A stretch of 64,000 bases of DNA from Aricia agestis (Eukaryota; Arthropoda; Insecta; Lepidoptera; Lycaenidae): assembly GCF_905147365.1 (NCBI RefSeq), contig NC_056425.1, positions 6,517,501 to 6,581,500 on the forward strand. Reading direction: 5' to 3'. Shown one piece after another: positions 9,377 to 19,498 of the stretch (the first letter of the stretch is position 1; each line of letters opens with the position of its first letter). A program made the translations under genes and the position numbers. The notes under the pieces were generated by a model that did not search any database, was not told the origin of the DNA, and saw only the letters and a program-made list of their open reading frames with translations.

Positions 9377-9622
9377 TTAACCTAAGGATGTTCGACTGAT
9401 TCGACCCTTCTGACTTTCAGCTAACGATGACAATTTACTCTTTGAAGTATCAGTAGCATTGGAATCAGCCGAAGTATCCGAACCTAACGTGGAATCAGTT
9501 TGTGTATTTGCTGAATTTAGTGTCAACGTCAAGGTGTCCGTTTCGGTTTCGGTATCGGTGTTCTGAGCTGCCGCGAGCTGCTGCATACAGAATAGCATGA
9601 CAGCGCCGACGACGATAAGTAC
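9377..9622 (-). CDS. Small secreted Thr/Asp/Ser-rich protein, exon 2 (copy A)
   Basis: This exon encodes 81 residues plus stop and follows a clean acceptor (CATTCACAG). It opens with a hydrophobic signal-peptide core (VLIVVGAVMLFCMQQLAAAQ). An acidic, Thr-rich mature chain follows, with TDTETETDTLTLTL, SANTQTDS and SADSNATDTSKSK, ending in a basic tail. There are no cysteines after the signal peptide. It is about 90% identical to copy B at 19499-19738, with a frame difference near the C-terminus. The matching first exon is probably 17818-17832 (MKSIP), 8.2 kb upstream, the intron being swollen by a Helitron-like element, a LINE and a satellite. Whether such an intron is spliced is unknown. 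Function unknown; secreted. Alternatively, exon 2 is a broken duplicate. Confidence 0.6.
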   Translation of the reverse strand, partial: VLIVVGAVMLFCMQQLAAAQNTDTETETDTLTLTLNSANTQTDSTLGSDTSADSNATDTSKSKLSSLAESQKGRISRTSLG

Positions 9623-9733
9623 CTGTGAATGGAGAAATATGGTTAGAACTTATAGAATACACTTACACCCTATAATATACTCTCTAATAATAATACGCAA
9701 CCGTTATTATGTACCATCGAATAAATTGATTCA

Positions 9734-9845
9734 TAGGCAGTTGACAGACCTACGTCATTTTGTCGGATTATGTCAATTCAATGTGATTCGTCAGCTGGAT
9801 TGACAAATTGTGGCCAAATTAAGTAGGTCCGTCATCTGCCCACAT
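9734..9845. mobile_element. Short MITE with TIR TAGGCAGTTGACAGACCTA
   Basis: The left end TAGGCAGTTGACAGACCTA is the inverse of the right end TAGGTCCGTCATCTGCC. A longer copy with the same ends sits in the intron of the gene at 29967-31037 (30255-30616), and a fragment of the right end is seen near 45013 in a third intron. It lies just upstream of exon 2 in copy A, in the presumed intron. Confidence 0.65.
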
Positions 9846-10169
9846 ATCAACTTCTCCGATAGTACAATTATTTTGTATTAGGTAGTGAGAGGGCGAGTAA
9901 TTTGATCTTAATAGAAGTAACAGTCTATTAAATACTTATTTTAATAATATTATTATGAAAAGTATTGGTTAAAATTGTTAAAATTCCATGAAAGCAACGA
10001 AAACAAAAAAAAAAAAACTGGAAAATAATGATGCTATGTTGATTTTAAAATTGTTGCACCTTTGTTTTTCGAAAAATTCTGCTCTTTTTTTTTCAGTCTT
10101 AGTTTAATGCCTGCCTACTTGACTTTGGCTCGTGATCATGTTTTACAAAAAGGAACATGTAGCATATTA

Positions 10170-11270
10170 TCTATACTAATACTAACACTAACACTAACAC
10201 TAACACTAACACTAACACTAACACTAACACTAACACTAACACTAACACTAACACTAACACTAACACTAACACTAACACTAACACTAACACTAACACTAAC
10301 ACTAACACTAACACTAACACTAACACTAACACTAACACAAACACTAACACTAACACTAACACTAACACTAACACTAACACTAACACTAATACTAATAATA
10401 TTATAATTCTGCAGAGTTTGTTAGTTTGTTTGTTTGTTTGAACGCGCTAATCTCAGAAACTACTGGTCCGATTTGAAAAATTCTTTCAGTGTTAGATAGC
10501 CCATTTATCGAGGAAGGCTATAGGCTATATTTTATCACGCTAAGACTAATAGAAACGAAGAAATAGAGGAAAATGTGGAAGAAACGGGGGGAAATTATTT
10601 GAAAGGGCTTATTTGAACGCGCTAATCTCAGGAACTACTAGTCCGATTTGAAAAATTCTTTCAGTTTTAGATAGCCCATTGATCGAGGAAGGCTATAGGC
10701 TATATTTTATCACGCTAAGAGGAGCGAAGAAATAGTGGAAAATGTGGAAAAAACGGGGGAAATTATATGAAAGGGCTTATTTGAACGCGCTAATCTCAGG
10801 AACTACTGAGCCGATTTAAAAAATCTTTCAGTGTTAGATAGCCCATTTGTTGAGGAAGGTTATGGGCCATATTTTATCACGCTAAAACTAATAAAAGCGA
10901 AGAAATAGAGGAAAGTATGGAAAAAACGGGTAGAAATTATTTGAAAGGGCTTATTTGAACGCGCTAATCTCAGGAACTACTGGTCCGATTTGAAAAATTC
11001 TTTCAGTGTTAGATAGCTTATTTATTGAGTAAGGCCATAGGTTATATTTTATTATTCTACGACTAATAAGAACGAAGAAGTAGAGGAAAATGTGGAAAAA
11101 CGGGGGAAATTATTATCTTAAGATTCTTAAGAACTACTGGAGTAATTTTTATGTTATTTGGCTAACATGAAGAATAGACCACGTTAAGGGACATAGGCTA
11201 TTTTTTTGCGGAAAAATGTACGGTCGCGTGAAATTCCTAAAGTAAGCAAGCGAAGCCGCGGAACATCTAA
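10170..11270 (+). mobile_element. Helitron-like element with a hexanucleotide expansion and tandem units
   Basis: The 5' end TCTATACTAAT is followed by about 35 CACTAA-type hexamers, then AATATTATAATTCTGCAGAG. Four units of roughly 165-180 bp follow, each with GAACGCGCTAATCTCAG(G/A)AA and TTAGATAGCCCATT. It ends near GCAAGCGAAGCCGCGGAACA then TCTAAG, a decayed version of the GC hairpin plus CTAG terminus. No ORF. It lies in the presumed intron of copy A. Confidence 0.6.
10178..10388. repeat. (CACTAA)n / (TTAGTG)n microsatellite, about 210 bp
   Basis: This is an almost perfect hexamer array with one variant unit near 10338 (ACAAAC). It has expanded from the ACTAAT inside the Helitron 5' end. 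The long open frames on both strands (Leu-Thr and Leu-Val repeats) come from the array and are not genes. Confidence 0.9.
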
Positions 11271-11286
11271 GTGTATATAAATATAT

Positions 11287-11425
11287 AACAAAAAACTTTT
11301 TAAGAAAAAGCTTTTATTTAAACACTCTAAAATGAAGAAAATTTTTTTCTCCTTAAAATATTTAACTATTAAGTTATAACTTATAACCTCAATATATTAT
11401 ACAATTTGCATGATAATAAAAGCTT
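11287..11425 (+). repeat. Left arm of an inverted repeat that flanks the LINE
   Basis: This arm of about 139 bp (AACAAAAAACTTTTTAAG... to ...GATAATAAAAGCTT) is the near-perfect reverse complement of 14743-14881. The LINE lies between the arms, its poly-A end touching this one. Confidence 0.75.
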
Positions 11426-11484
11426 TTTTTTTTTTTATTAAATAAGGGGGCAAACGAGCAAACAGGTCACCTGATGGTAAGCAA

Positions 11485-14400
11485 CTACCGTCGCCCATGG
11501 ACACTCGCAACATCAGAAGAGCTGCAGGTGCGTTGCCGGCCTTTTAAGAGGGAATACGCTCTTTTCTTGAAGGTTTGCAGGTCGTATCGGTCTGGAAATA
11601 CTGCTGGTGACAGTTCATTCCAGAGTTTTACAGTGCGCGGCAGGAATTTACGCGAAAAACGCACTGTGGAAGACTGCCACTCATCAATGTGATGAGGATG
11701 GTATGTTTTTCGCGTGGGACGATAGCGAAAAGTTGCAGGTGGTATGATTCCGAACAATTCCTCTGAGCACTCCCCGTGATACAACCGATAGAGGATGCAG
11801 AGTGAAGCTACATCTCGGCGTAATTCCAGGGGGTCCAAGCTGTTTGAAACACTATGGCAGTCAACAATTCGAGCAGCCCTTCGTTGGATACGATCCAGAG
11901 GGAGCAGTTGGTATTTTGGCGCCCCTGCCCAGAGATGAGAACAATATTCCATATGAGGCCGACCCTGCGCCTTGTAGAGTTGTAGGCGTCGGTCCGGACT
12001 GAAGTACTGTCTCGCTCTGTTAAGTACACCAAGCTTCTTCGAGGCTAATTTGGCCTTACCCTCAAGATAATATCGGAACTGGACTTCGCTCGATATGTTG
12101 ACGCCAAGTATCTCAATGCTAGGGGAGATGGTTAAAGATGTGCCCTCGAAACGAGGATAAACGACCATTGGTGACTTTTTAGTTATGAACGCGCAGACTT
12201 GTGTCTTGGTGGGCTTGAATTGGACTAAGTTACGTCTATCCCCATTCAGAGACCTTCTCCAATGAATTCTCCACCTTAAACACAAGTTCGTTTCGACTGT
12301 CAGTGACATTTTGCCGAGAAATATTAGGGGAGCCGGTATATACAGCTTCATCTGGACTATCATCCGCATAGCAATGAATGCCGTTCTGCCGTCATAAGAA
12401 AAAAGGCCGCTAAGTGATTTTCGCGATTTTCAGGTTTTGAGTCCACTGAACTTAGTTCAGTGGACTTAGTTTCTGAAAATCGCGAAAATCACTTAGCGGC
12501 CTTTTTTCTTATGACGGCAGCGTTGGTTTGCAACATGTCATTGATATGCAGTATGAATAGAGTAGGCGATAGCACACAGCCCTGAGGGACACCAGCATTA
12601 ACAGACTGAGTTTCCGAGCATTCGCCGTCAACTACGACCTTTATGCTTCTGTCTGCTAAGAAACTAGTGACCCACTTACATAATTTCTCGGGCAGCCCGT
12701 ATGATGGAAGCTTTGATAGCAGCGCTTTATGCCAAACCCGACCAAAGGCCTTCGCAATGTCCAAACTAACAGCCAATGCCTCTCCCTTCGACTCAATTGC
12801 CTGAGCCCAACGATGAGTCAGGTATGCCTAGAGATCACCAGCCGAGCGACCCTTACGGAACCCGTATTGTTTGTCGCTTAGCAATCCCTGGCCGTCCAAG
12901 TATCGAAGAAGCTGGCTATTGATAATGGATTCCATTATCTTCGAGAAGAGAGAGGTTATAGCGATTGGTCTGTAGTTGGAAGGATTTGAGCGGTCACCTT
13001 TTTTGGGGATCGGGTGCACCAAGGCTGTCTTCCAGGAAGCCAGGACGATGCCATTGGAATAGGAGAGCCGAAAAAGACGCGTCAAGACTAGAGCCAACTC
13101 TGGAGCACACTTTTTCAACACAATAGGCGGGATTCTGTCAGGCCCACTCGACTTTTGGATATCAAGGGAACAGAGGGCTTTTCGCACTGAGCGCTGATGA
13201 AACCGAATATCCGACATGATGCTCGTGCATCGCGGTATGGTCGGCGGTTTCTGCCTCCCGTCATCCAGGGTCGAGTTTGACGCAAAGAGCTTGCCCAGAA
13301 GATCGGCTTTGTCCTTTGCGTCCTGGGCCAACGATCCATTTCCTACGTGTAGGGATGGTAGGGTTGGCTTGCAGAAATTTCCTTCAATAGCTTTGGCCAG
13401 AGAATGATGCAGAATGCACGGGTTCCCGAGGGGAGGCACTCAAGTCTCTTGCCAATTCTATTGACGTGCTGTTGCTTTGCCCGAGTAATCTCTTTCTTGA
13501 GGGACCTAGAGGCAATGTTGTACTCCTTTTTATATGTGCTGGTATTTAAATCCCGAGCAGACACTGCGTTGGCCCAGGATTGGTAAGCCTCCTGCTTCCG
13601 GCGAGAAGCTTTTTTGGGGGATGAACCAAACCAGGTACGAAATCTGCCGCCAGTTGGCACTACAGAGGTCGGAATGAAAAGTTCCATCCCCTGCATCACC
13701 ACATCGGCAACAGAGTTGGCAGTGTTGTCGGGATCATCCGGCGAGAAGCACACGTGCCCCCAAGGATAGGATGCAAAAAACGACCGCATCCCATCCCAGT
13801 CTGCTGACTTGTAGTGCCACACACGACGGTATTTAACAGCGCGCTGTCTTAACATCGTCGTAAGTGGCACAGAACTCCTAACAAGGCAATGATCCGATTA
13901 ACCAAGTGGTGCGGTTACGGATATTTGGTAGCCGTCAGGATTTGAAGTCAGTAGGAGGTCCAACAAGGAAGGATTCTGACCATCCACATCTGGGATTCGC
14001 GTAGGCGTAGTAACCAGTTGTGTCAAGTCGTTCGCAAGGGCAAAGTTGCAGACAGATCTCCCCGCATAATCAGTTTTATTGGAATTGAGCCAGTCGGCGT
14101 GGTGGGCATTAAAGTCGCCAAGTATTATGATCTCTGCGGATGGGATCTGCTGCTGCACAAAATCTGAAGCAGCTTGCAGGTGCTCCAAGAGTCGGTCCGT
14201 CTCGGGGTCACCACTATGGGACCTATATAGGCACGCATAGACGCAATCTATGCGGAGCCATAAGTTTGATAGGTCCATGACCTCAAGATTGCTGAGGCGG
14301 CGAGAGCTGATATCATCTCTGATATACACACACACTCCAGCTTTGGGTAGAAAGGAGTGCTCGAGGTAATACCCTGGGTGGGAAAGATATGATGTGTCAC

Positions 14401-14533
14401 TCGGAGATGATATCTGCGTCTCGGTTTTGCCCTCCCCAGAATACGAGGGGCAGCCTGGACGCCCATGTAACAAATTGTTTTTCAACTGCGGCATTTCTAG
14501 GGGGGTAGGGGATTGGGCCTCCGGTAAACTCAC
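11485..14533 (-). pseudogene. LINE ORF2 (endonuclease plus reverse transcriptase), broken
   Basis: The apurinic-type endonuclease occupies 13898-14533 and includes IILGDFNAHHADW and LDLLLTSNPDG. A stop just after its APLG motif interrupts the SDHCLV motif that would follow. The linker is 13343-13870. After a frameshift, RT runs through 12828-13439 (LVHPIPKKGD, NYRPIAITS, KQYGFRKGRS) and 12489-12776 (SLDIAKAFGRVWH, GVPQGCVLSPTLF). The MITE then separates this from the YADD active site (near 12352). The C-terminal thumb and tail run at 11485-12369, with YQLLPLDRIQRRAARI and LWNELSPAVFP. The domain order and motifs are those of CR1/jockey-type non-LTR elements. No RNase H is visible. Confidence 0.85.
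12386..12520. mobile_element. Palindromic MITE, 135 bp, inserted in LINE RT
   Basis: The ends CTGCCGTCATAAG and CTTATGACGGCAG begin inverted repeats of nearly 50 bp, and a second inner inverted repeat (GTCCACTGAAC...GTTCAGTGGAC) fills the centre. CGTT occurs at 12382-12385 and 12521-12524 as a 4-bp target duplication. The related LINE copy near 28655-28670 is unbroken at this point, confirming an insertion. No ORF. The superfamily is not known. Confidence 0.85.
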
Positions 14534-14742
14534 TCACTCGGCGAAACACAGCGCAAGCGCTGTTTCACGCCGGTTTTCTGTGAGGCCGTGGTATTTCTCC
14601 GGTCGAGCCGGCCCATTCGTGCCGAAGCATGGCTCTCCCACGGAATGACGTTTGTAGTACCAATTTAACTAGGAGTAAATTGATATTATATTTTTCTAAT
14701 TTTAATAAAATTAAATACCGAAATTTTGTTAAGTCTTGCGAC

Positions 14743-14881
14743 AAGCTTTTATTATCATGCAAATTGTATAATATATTGAGGTTATAAGTTATAACTTAAT
14801 AGTTAAATATTTTAAGGAGAAATTTATTTTCTTCATTTAGAGTGTTTAAATAAAAGCTTTTTCTCAAAAAGTTTTTTGTTA
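14743..14881 (-). repeat. Right arm of the inverted repeat that flanks the LINE
   Basis: This is the reverse complement of 11287-11425. It is separated from the LINE 5' end by about 100 bp of AT-rich sequence (14643-14742). The pair may be the TIRs of a DNA element that received the LINE, or an inverted duplication made at insertion. Confidence 0.7.
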
Positions 14882-15164
14882 ATTATTTATTTTTTGTTTT
14901 TTAGTTATTCTCTGGCTAGATTTCTTAGTCTGTTTGATTGTAGTTTGTTTTGTTTCAAGAATTTGTTAAAATCTGATTAACTTAAGTCCAAGTAATCGTA
15001 CTTAATTTTGATCAGTGAAAACCGTGTCTATATTTAGCGAGTTCCGTTTAGTTCCGTTTACTTCTGCGTGACTAAAAAATTAAATTTCATTTAACAAAAG
15101 TGACCGAATTCAACCAGGCATTTTCTAAAACTCAGCTGGATTTGACCTGACATTTAAACATGAC

Positions 15165-15508
15165 ATGACGCGACACGACACGACACGGCACGGCACGGCA
15201 CGGCACGGCACGTCACGACACGACACGACACGACACGACACGCCACGACCCGACCCGACCCGACCCGACCCGACCCGACCCGACCCGACCCGACCCGACC
15301 CGACCCGACCCGACCCGACCCGACCTGACCCGACCCGAACCGACCCGACCCGATCCGACCCGACCCGACCCGACCCGACCCGACCCGACACGAAACGACA
15401 CGACACGGCACGGCGTGGCACGAAACGACACGACACGACACGACACGACACGACGCGACACGACACGACACGACGCGACACGACACGACACGATACGATA
15501 CGACACGA
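15165..15508. repeat. (CGACA)n / (CGACC)n pentanucleotide satellite
   Basis: About 344 bp of CGACA units grade into CGACC units in the middle and back to CGACA. It is GC-rich in an AT-rich region and lacks stops in several frames, giving spurious Arg/Asp/Thr or Cys/Arg/Val frames on both strands. It is not a gene. It sits directly against the 122-bp tandem repeat. Confidence 0.9.
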
Positions 15509-15880
15509 CATTACATTCGTTTCCGAGTTACTCTCAACGAGCCCTTTCATTTGATACCCATATTGCAGAAGTGCATTAACAATAACTATTCCCGTGTCTT
15601 GGATGAGCCGCCATATTTGATTTAGAGTGACATTACATTCGTTTTCATGTTACTCTCAATGAGCCCTTTCATTTGATACCCATATTGCAGTAGTGCATTA
15701 AAAATAACTATTCCCCTATCTTGGATGAGCCGCCATATTGGATGTAGAATGACATTACATTAGTTTTCGAGTTACTCTCAAAAAGCCCATTCATTTAATA
15801 TCCATGTTGTAGGACTGCATAGAAAATAACTATTTCGCCATCTTGGATGGTCGGCCATATTGAATTTAGAGTGATGTCAC
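15509..15880. repeat. Tandem repeat, 122-bp unit, about three copies
   Basis: Units start at CATTACATTCGTTT (15509), CATTACATTCGTTT (15631) and CATTACATTAGTTT (15753), each with CATTTGATACCCATATTGCA or a variant and ATGAGCCGCCATATT. This fits the subterminal region of a Helitron-like element ending at 16143. Confidence 0.8.
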
Positions 15881-16143
15881 ATACAATATCATGCATTGTC
15901 ATCCAAACTAAACGTGTATGCAAAATTTCAGCTCAATCGGTTAAATATCATCTACTTCAAAATCGAGTTGCAAGATTTCACCCGAACATACATACTTACA
16001 TACATACAGAACAAGTTAAATAAAAGCTTTAAAATAAAAATCGTAGGAAAGTTAATGCTGTACATTGAATATTTTTGTACAATAAATAATACTTGGGACG
16101 TGATCTACTATACTAACGCGGACGAAGTCGCGGGCAACAGCTA
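15881..16143 (+). mobile_element. Helitron-like 3' terminus
   Basis: It ends in a GC hairpin (GCGGACGAAGTCGCGGGCAA) followed by CAGCTAG, with T next. The same terminus is seen at 44610-44641. The tandem units and satellite to the left are probably part of the same insertion, but no 5' end is clear. Confidence 0.6.
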
Positions 16144-16259
16144 GTTCGTCTATGTTTGCACAATGCACATGCTCGACGTCGATTATAGATTACAAACATG
16201 GCGGTAATCTGTCATGTCCATTTGACGTGTGTACTAAGTACTAACCCACAGAAACGTAT

Positions 16260-17629
16260 AGAACGTATAGAATGGATCAATGTTGGGTTGCCTTGTTAAA
16301 AGTAGCCGCAAGTACCTCTAATTGAGCAAAATGAAATTCAATAGAAAAGTAAGAACTAAGAAGGAATGACATTAAGGAATGACAGGACACTACGCATAAA
16401 AATAAAAACGCCTGTTAAATAAAAATAGCAATCCTGCGGGTTCTCGACGTCCTCAAATCCAGCTAGGCATAATAATTGTAGGCCTGAACATTTGTCATAT
16501 ACCAAAGTGATGGCAACCCCAGTTTGCGGTTATCGTGCAACTGGCAACCATGGATATTCATGTACAAAATGCGTAAAACTTTAATTTTGTACCAAAATTA
16601 TTAAAAAAATCGATGGTTCAATTTTGATGAAGAACTATGTCTGTTTACGGGCTGGCAACCCTAGGTTGCCGCCGACTTAGATCTGGCAACCATTTATACC
16701 TTATTTTGTCACGTCATTTTCTTTCAAATGATGTAAAATTTACTGAAAAAAAGATACATGCAAAGGTGAATGCCCAAAAAAAACCCATAGTCGATTAAAA
16801 TAAATTATATACAGCAAAGTAGACCATTAATAGCAGATTGTAAATATGTAACTCATTTTATTAAAAACCATAACCGAAACGGATAATTTGAAAAAATAAA
16901 TCTGAGATTTTGAGACAGCGCTTTGAATCAACTATGTAGTTTCTTCCTTTGTTTTTGTGTTTTCCTCGTAAAAACGATGGTGACACGTATAAGAATAGAC
17001 AATTTAGAGAAAATAAAGTCAAAACCGGCCAAGTGCGTGTCGGGCTACGCGCAATATAAGGTTCCGTAGTACCGCTAGTTTTTGATATTTTTTGAATGGT
17101 CAATGAATGTACATATTTTATAACATTGACCCGTTTGCTCGTTAGCCCTTTTATTTTCGAAAAGACGTAGATAGTTAACTGATATCATGTAATAATCGTT
17201 AAAAATACATTGTACAGATTATACCATTTATATACCAAAGTGACATTCTATACTTTCAGATATAAAAGTGATAAATATTTAATATTAAATACATGAATAT
17301 AAGAATCAGTAGACAAATATAAATGTGTTTTTTACTACGTACTAAACGTCACAATATCGTTTGTAGCATGTCGTCCTAAATATCATAGATTCCTATAAGA
17401 AAAGTCAATTGGTTTCGATCGTTTTTAAAGTACTTGGTGATTGTTTAATCCAAAAAGGGCATTGTGTTTGGGATACTAATAAATGGTTTGAATCGATTAC
17501 GGGTTTTTGGTCCATACATTTTTGGGCATTCAACTTTATGCATTTATCTCATGAACATTAAACTTAATTAAAGGTACTTGCGGCTACTTTTGATAAGGCA
17601 ACCCAACATTAATCCATTCTATACGTTCT
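16260..17629. mobile_element. DNA-transposon remnant with TIRs of about 65 bp
   Basis: The left end AGAACGTATAGAATGGATCA and following bases, through GTAGCCGCAAGTACCT, are inverted at 17570-17629. A second inner pair (GAATGCCCAAAAA near 16770 and TTTTTGGGCATTC near 17520) continues the inverted structure. About 0.9 kb in the middle has GGCAACC-rich sequence and a piece of the GGGTTCCG-type repeat near 17020-17075. No transposase frame is visible. Confidence 0.6.
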
Positions 17630-17817
17630 AAAGATTATTTTAAAATATATTTGATCGAAAAAAACGATTCCTGCAGGATTTTACGGTCGGATCCAATACT
17701 ATAAATGATTTACTGAACATAAATACATTCATAACTCAATACGTATATTTATGGGATGATACACGAATGCTTAACAGCTCCTAAATAGGAGTTTTAAAAT
17801 ATAATTATATGACTTAC

Positions 17818-17832
17818 CGGGATAGACTTCAT
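17818..17832 (-). CDS. Exon 1 (MKSIP) of secreted-protein gene copy A
   Basis: The five codons ATGAAGTCTATCCCG are followed by a GTAAGTC donor. The surrounding 5' region is a diverged copy of the promoter and exon 1 of copy B (20348-20362). It includes the TATA box and a GTATAAAAACACTTGAAG block. The only same-strand exon 2 of matching type to the left is 9377-9622, so I pair them. The 8.2-kb intron holds several repeats. The pairing is inference. Confidence 0.55.
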
Positions 17833-17909
17833 TTTAATTTGGCTGCTTTTTTTCTGAGGACTTGTGATGTTACTTTGACTTCAACTAAATAGAACTTAAC
17901 TTCAAGTGT

Positions 17910-17916
17910 TTTTATA
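17910..17916 (-). promoter_or_regulatory. TATA box upstream of the MKSIP exon
   Basis: On the minus strand it reads TATAAAA within GTATAAAAACACTTGAAG, about 80 bp before the ATG. The same block stands before the exon-1 copies at 18337 and 20362, so it was duplicated with them. Confidence 0.65.
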
Positions 17917-18251
17917 CTACCAGTTTATAATTATGTATCTAACACTTTCTTTAGTAATTAACTATTAAAAAGTTTAATCGCGTTTATGTGATGATAATAT
18001 AGCTAAGTGCTTAAGTAAAACTGTTTTACGTGTGCTAGGCTTGGTTCTGCACATTTTTTAACCGACTTAAAAAAGGAGGTCATCAATTCATTTGTGTACG
18101 CATATCTCTGGAACTACAAGTCTGATGTTTGAATGTGTAAAAGAGTTTTACTAGATATTACTTATTTATATTATGACAACATAAACGCGATAAAACATTT
18201 TAATAGTTTATTACTATAGAAAGTGTTAGATACATAATAATATACTACTAG

Positions 18252-18258
18252 TATAAAA
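18252..18258 (+). promoter_or_regulatory. TATA box before the orphan exon 1
   Basis: TATAAAA in AGTATAAAAACACTTGAAG, about 80 bp before the ATG at 18337, is identical in position to the box before copy B. Confidence 0.65.
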
Positions 18259-18336
18259 ACACTTGAAGCTAAGTTCGATTAACTAGAAGTCAAAGTAACA
18301 TCACAATTCAACAGAAAAATAATCAGGCAAACAAAA

Positions 18337-18351
18337 ATGAAGTCTCTCCTG
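18337..18351 (+). CDS. Orphan exon 1 (MKSLL), plus strand
   Basis: The codons ATGAAGTCTCTCCTG are followed by a GTAAGTC donor. It differs from copy B exon 1 only in the fifth codon (CTG for CCG). No plus-strand exon 2 of this family follows; the next sequence contains exon 2 of copy B in antisense (19738-19499). Transcription from this promoter would make RNA antisense to that exon. It may be a dead end of the inverted duplication. Confidence 0.5.
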
Positions 18352-18869
18352 GTAAGTCAATATTTTTAAACTCCTATTTGAGCCATAAATTAGGCCACCA
18401 TGATGGAAGAGCAATCATAGGCGAATACATGTTATTTTTTTGTAAAATACGACCACTAGCCAAAGTGGAGTAGGCTCCATTAGACTCACACCCGTATTCT
18501 TAGTTGTTTCCTCAAAGTTCAAACCCACCTTGACTCAACCTCAACGAAAGAGTTCCAGAGACGAATAGAGGAGATGGTGGAAGAAGAATCATAGAATGAA
18601 GTTCTATGGGAAGGGAAGGCAAGCGTAAGTATCTTTGCAGAGCGAAGAATAGTATTGCCATGACCTAGAAAATTGAAATTTGATTTTAGTTAGGCAGGAG
18701 TTGAGGGATTAAAAAGGATATTGTAAAGTAAATGCAGGACGTGAGAATTTCGACGCATCTTAATCGGAAGCCACTTGAGCTGAGACCGTTATTCAGACAT
18801 TAGATATTAGACAAGCTTCTAAGAATACTCTTAGGCCTTATTAAACAAAAAGCAGATTAGCTTATAATC

Positions 18870-19230
18870 GTCTTAACCAGAATAAAAACAACTTTTAATC
18901 CACCGAGTTGTTGCCTCAGGCGGGTCCAGCGGCTCAGCGATACGCGGAGAGAAGGCCTCGTTGGGTTTTAGTGGGTAACCAAAGGTGCTCTTCCTTACCG
19001 CAGCAACCGAGGAGTCCCACATATTATCCAGGCGGCCCCCCAGCCTGTCTGGAAGGCATCAAGCATTTCCCAATGGCAAAAAAGGTACACTTAATGACCG
19101 CAAGGTGACATTTAGCGTAAGGAGGTGGTTGGTGAAAACGGGCACGGGCAGCGTGCACCATCAAAGAAACACCGCGCCGCTATCCTTCCCGCGCGCGGTG
19201 TCCATGCGTTGGGTAAATAATTATTTAACT
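18870..19230. other. GC-rich stretch, probable LINE remnant
   Basis: The sequence from about 18895 to 19215 is unusually GC-rich and includes TTGGGTTTTAGTGGGTAACC and a CCCGCGCGCGG foldback. The open frame at 18908-19108 shows no recognisable motif. It looks like the 3' part of a LINE, an inference from style alone. Confidence 0.3.
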
Positions 19231-19498
19231 TTAAGCTACATTTACTCAGTGATCAATTGATATTATTTTTTTTATAATTTTTTTTCATGTACCTAATACA
19301 TAATAATTTTATAGCCAATATCACGTCCTCGAGTATAAATTCGTGTCTCACCAGTCACCCTGTATATTTTTTATTATTTAAAATAATTATAATAATAGGA
19401 AGGGTAGGATTGAAAAAACAAAAACATTTTATTTCGTCATAAATTCATAATATATTTTCAAGTCCTGTGAAAAAGAAGTGGTGCTTATATTCATATTT

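Larger units (their letters stand above)
11426..14642 (-). mobile_element. CR1/jockey-like LINE, nearly full length
   Basis: On the minus strand it runs from a 5' end near 14642 (AGAGCCATGCTTCGGCACGA) through an endonuclease and a reverse transcriptase region. It ends at GGTGACCTGTTTGCTCGTTT, CCCCCTTATTTAATAAA and an A-run at 11426-11440. A 135-bp MITE splits the RT. Stops and frameshifts make it defective. A second, internally deleted copy lies at 28165-29622 on the plus strand. The ends are also shared by the short copies at 6178-6515 and 31903-32236. Confidence 0.85.
18139..18835 (+). repeat. Left arm of an inverted duplication (promoter plus exon 1)
   Basis: This arm of about 700 bp is the reverse complement of 19877-20563 with small differences. 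It carries a TATA box, an exon 1 (18337-18351) and intron sequence. The intron sequence includes a LINE-like remnant (the opposite strand in the other arm reads RLWNSFVE). The arms face each other around about 1 kb that contains exon 2 of copy B. Confidence 0.85.

Noticed and set aside
10062..10406. Long Leu/Thr-repeat and Leu/Val-repeat frames on both strands
   Set aside because: They are translations of the (CACTAA)n microsatellite and have no independent coding evidence.
15125..15554. Overlapping Cys/Arg/Val and Arg/Asp/Thr frames of up to 141 codons
   Set aside because: A 5-bp tandem repeat lacking stops gives open frames in several phases and strands. There is no start context, splice site or domain.
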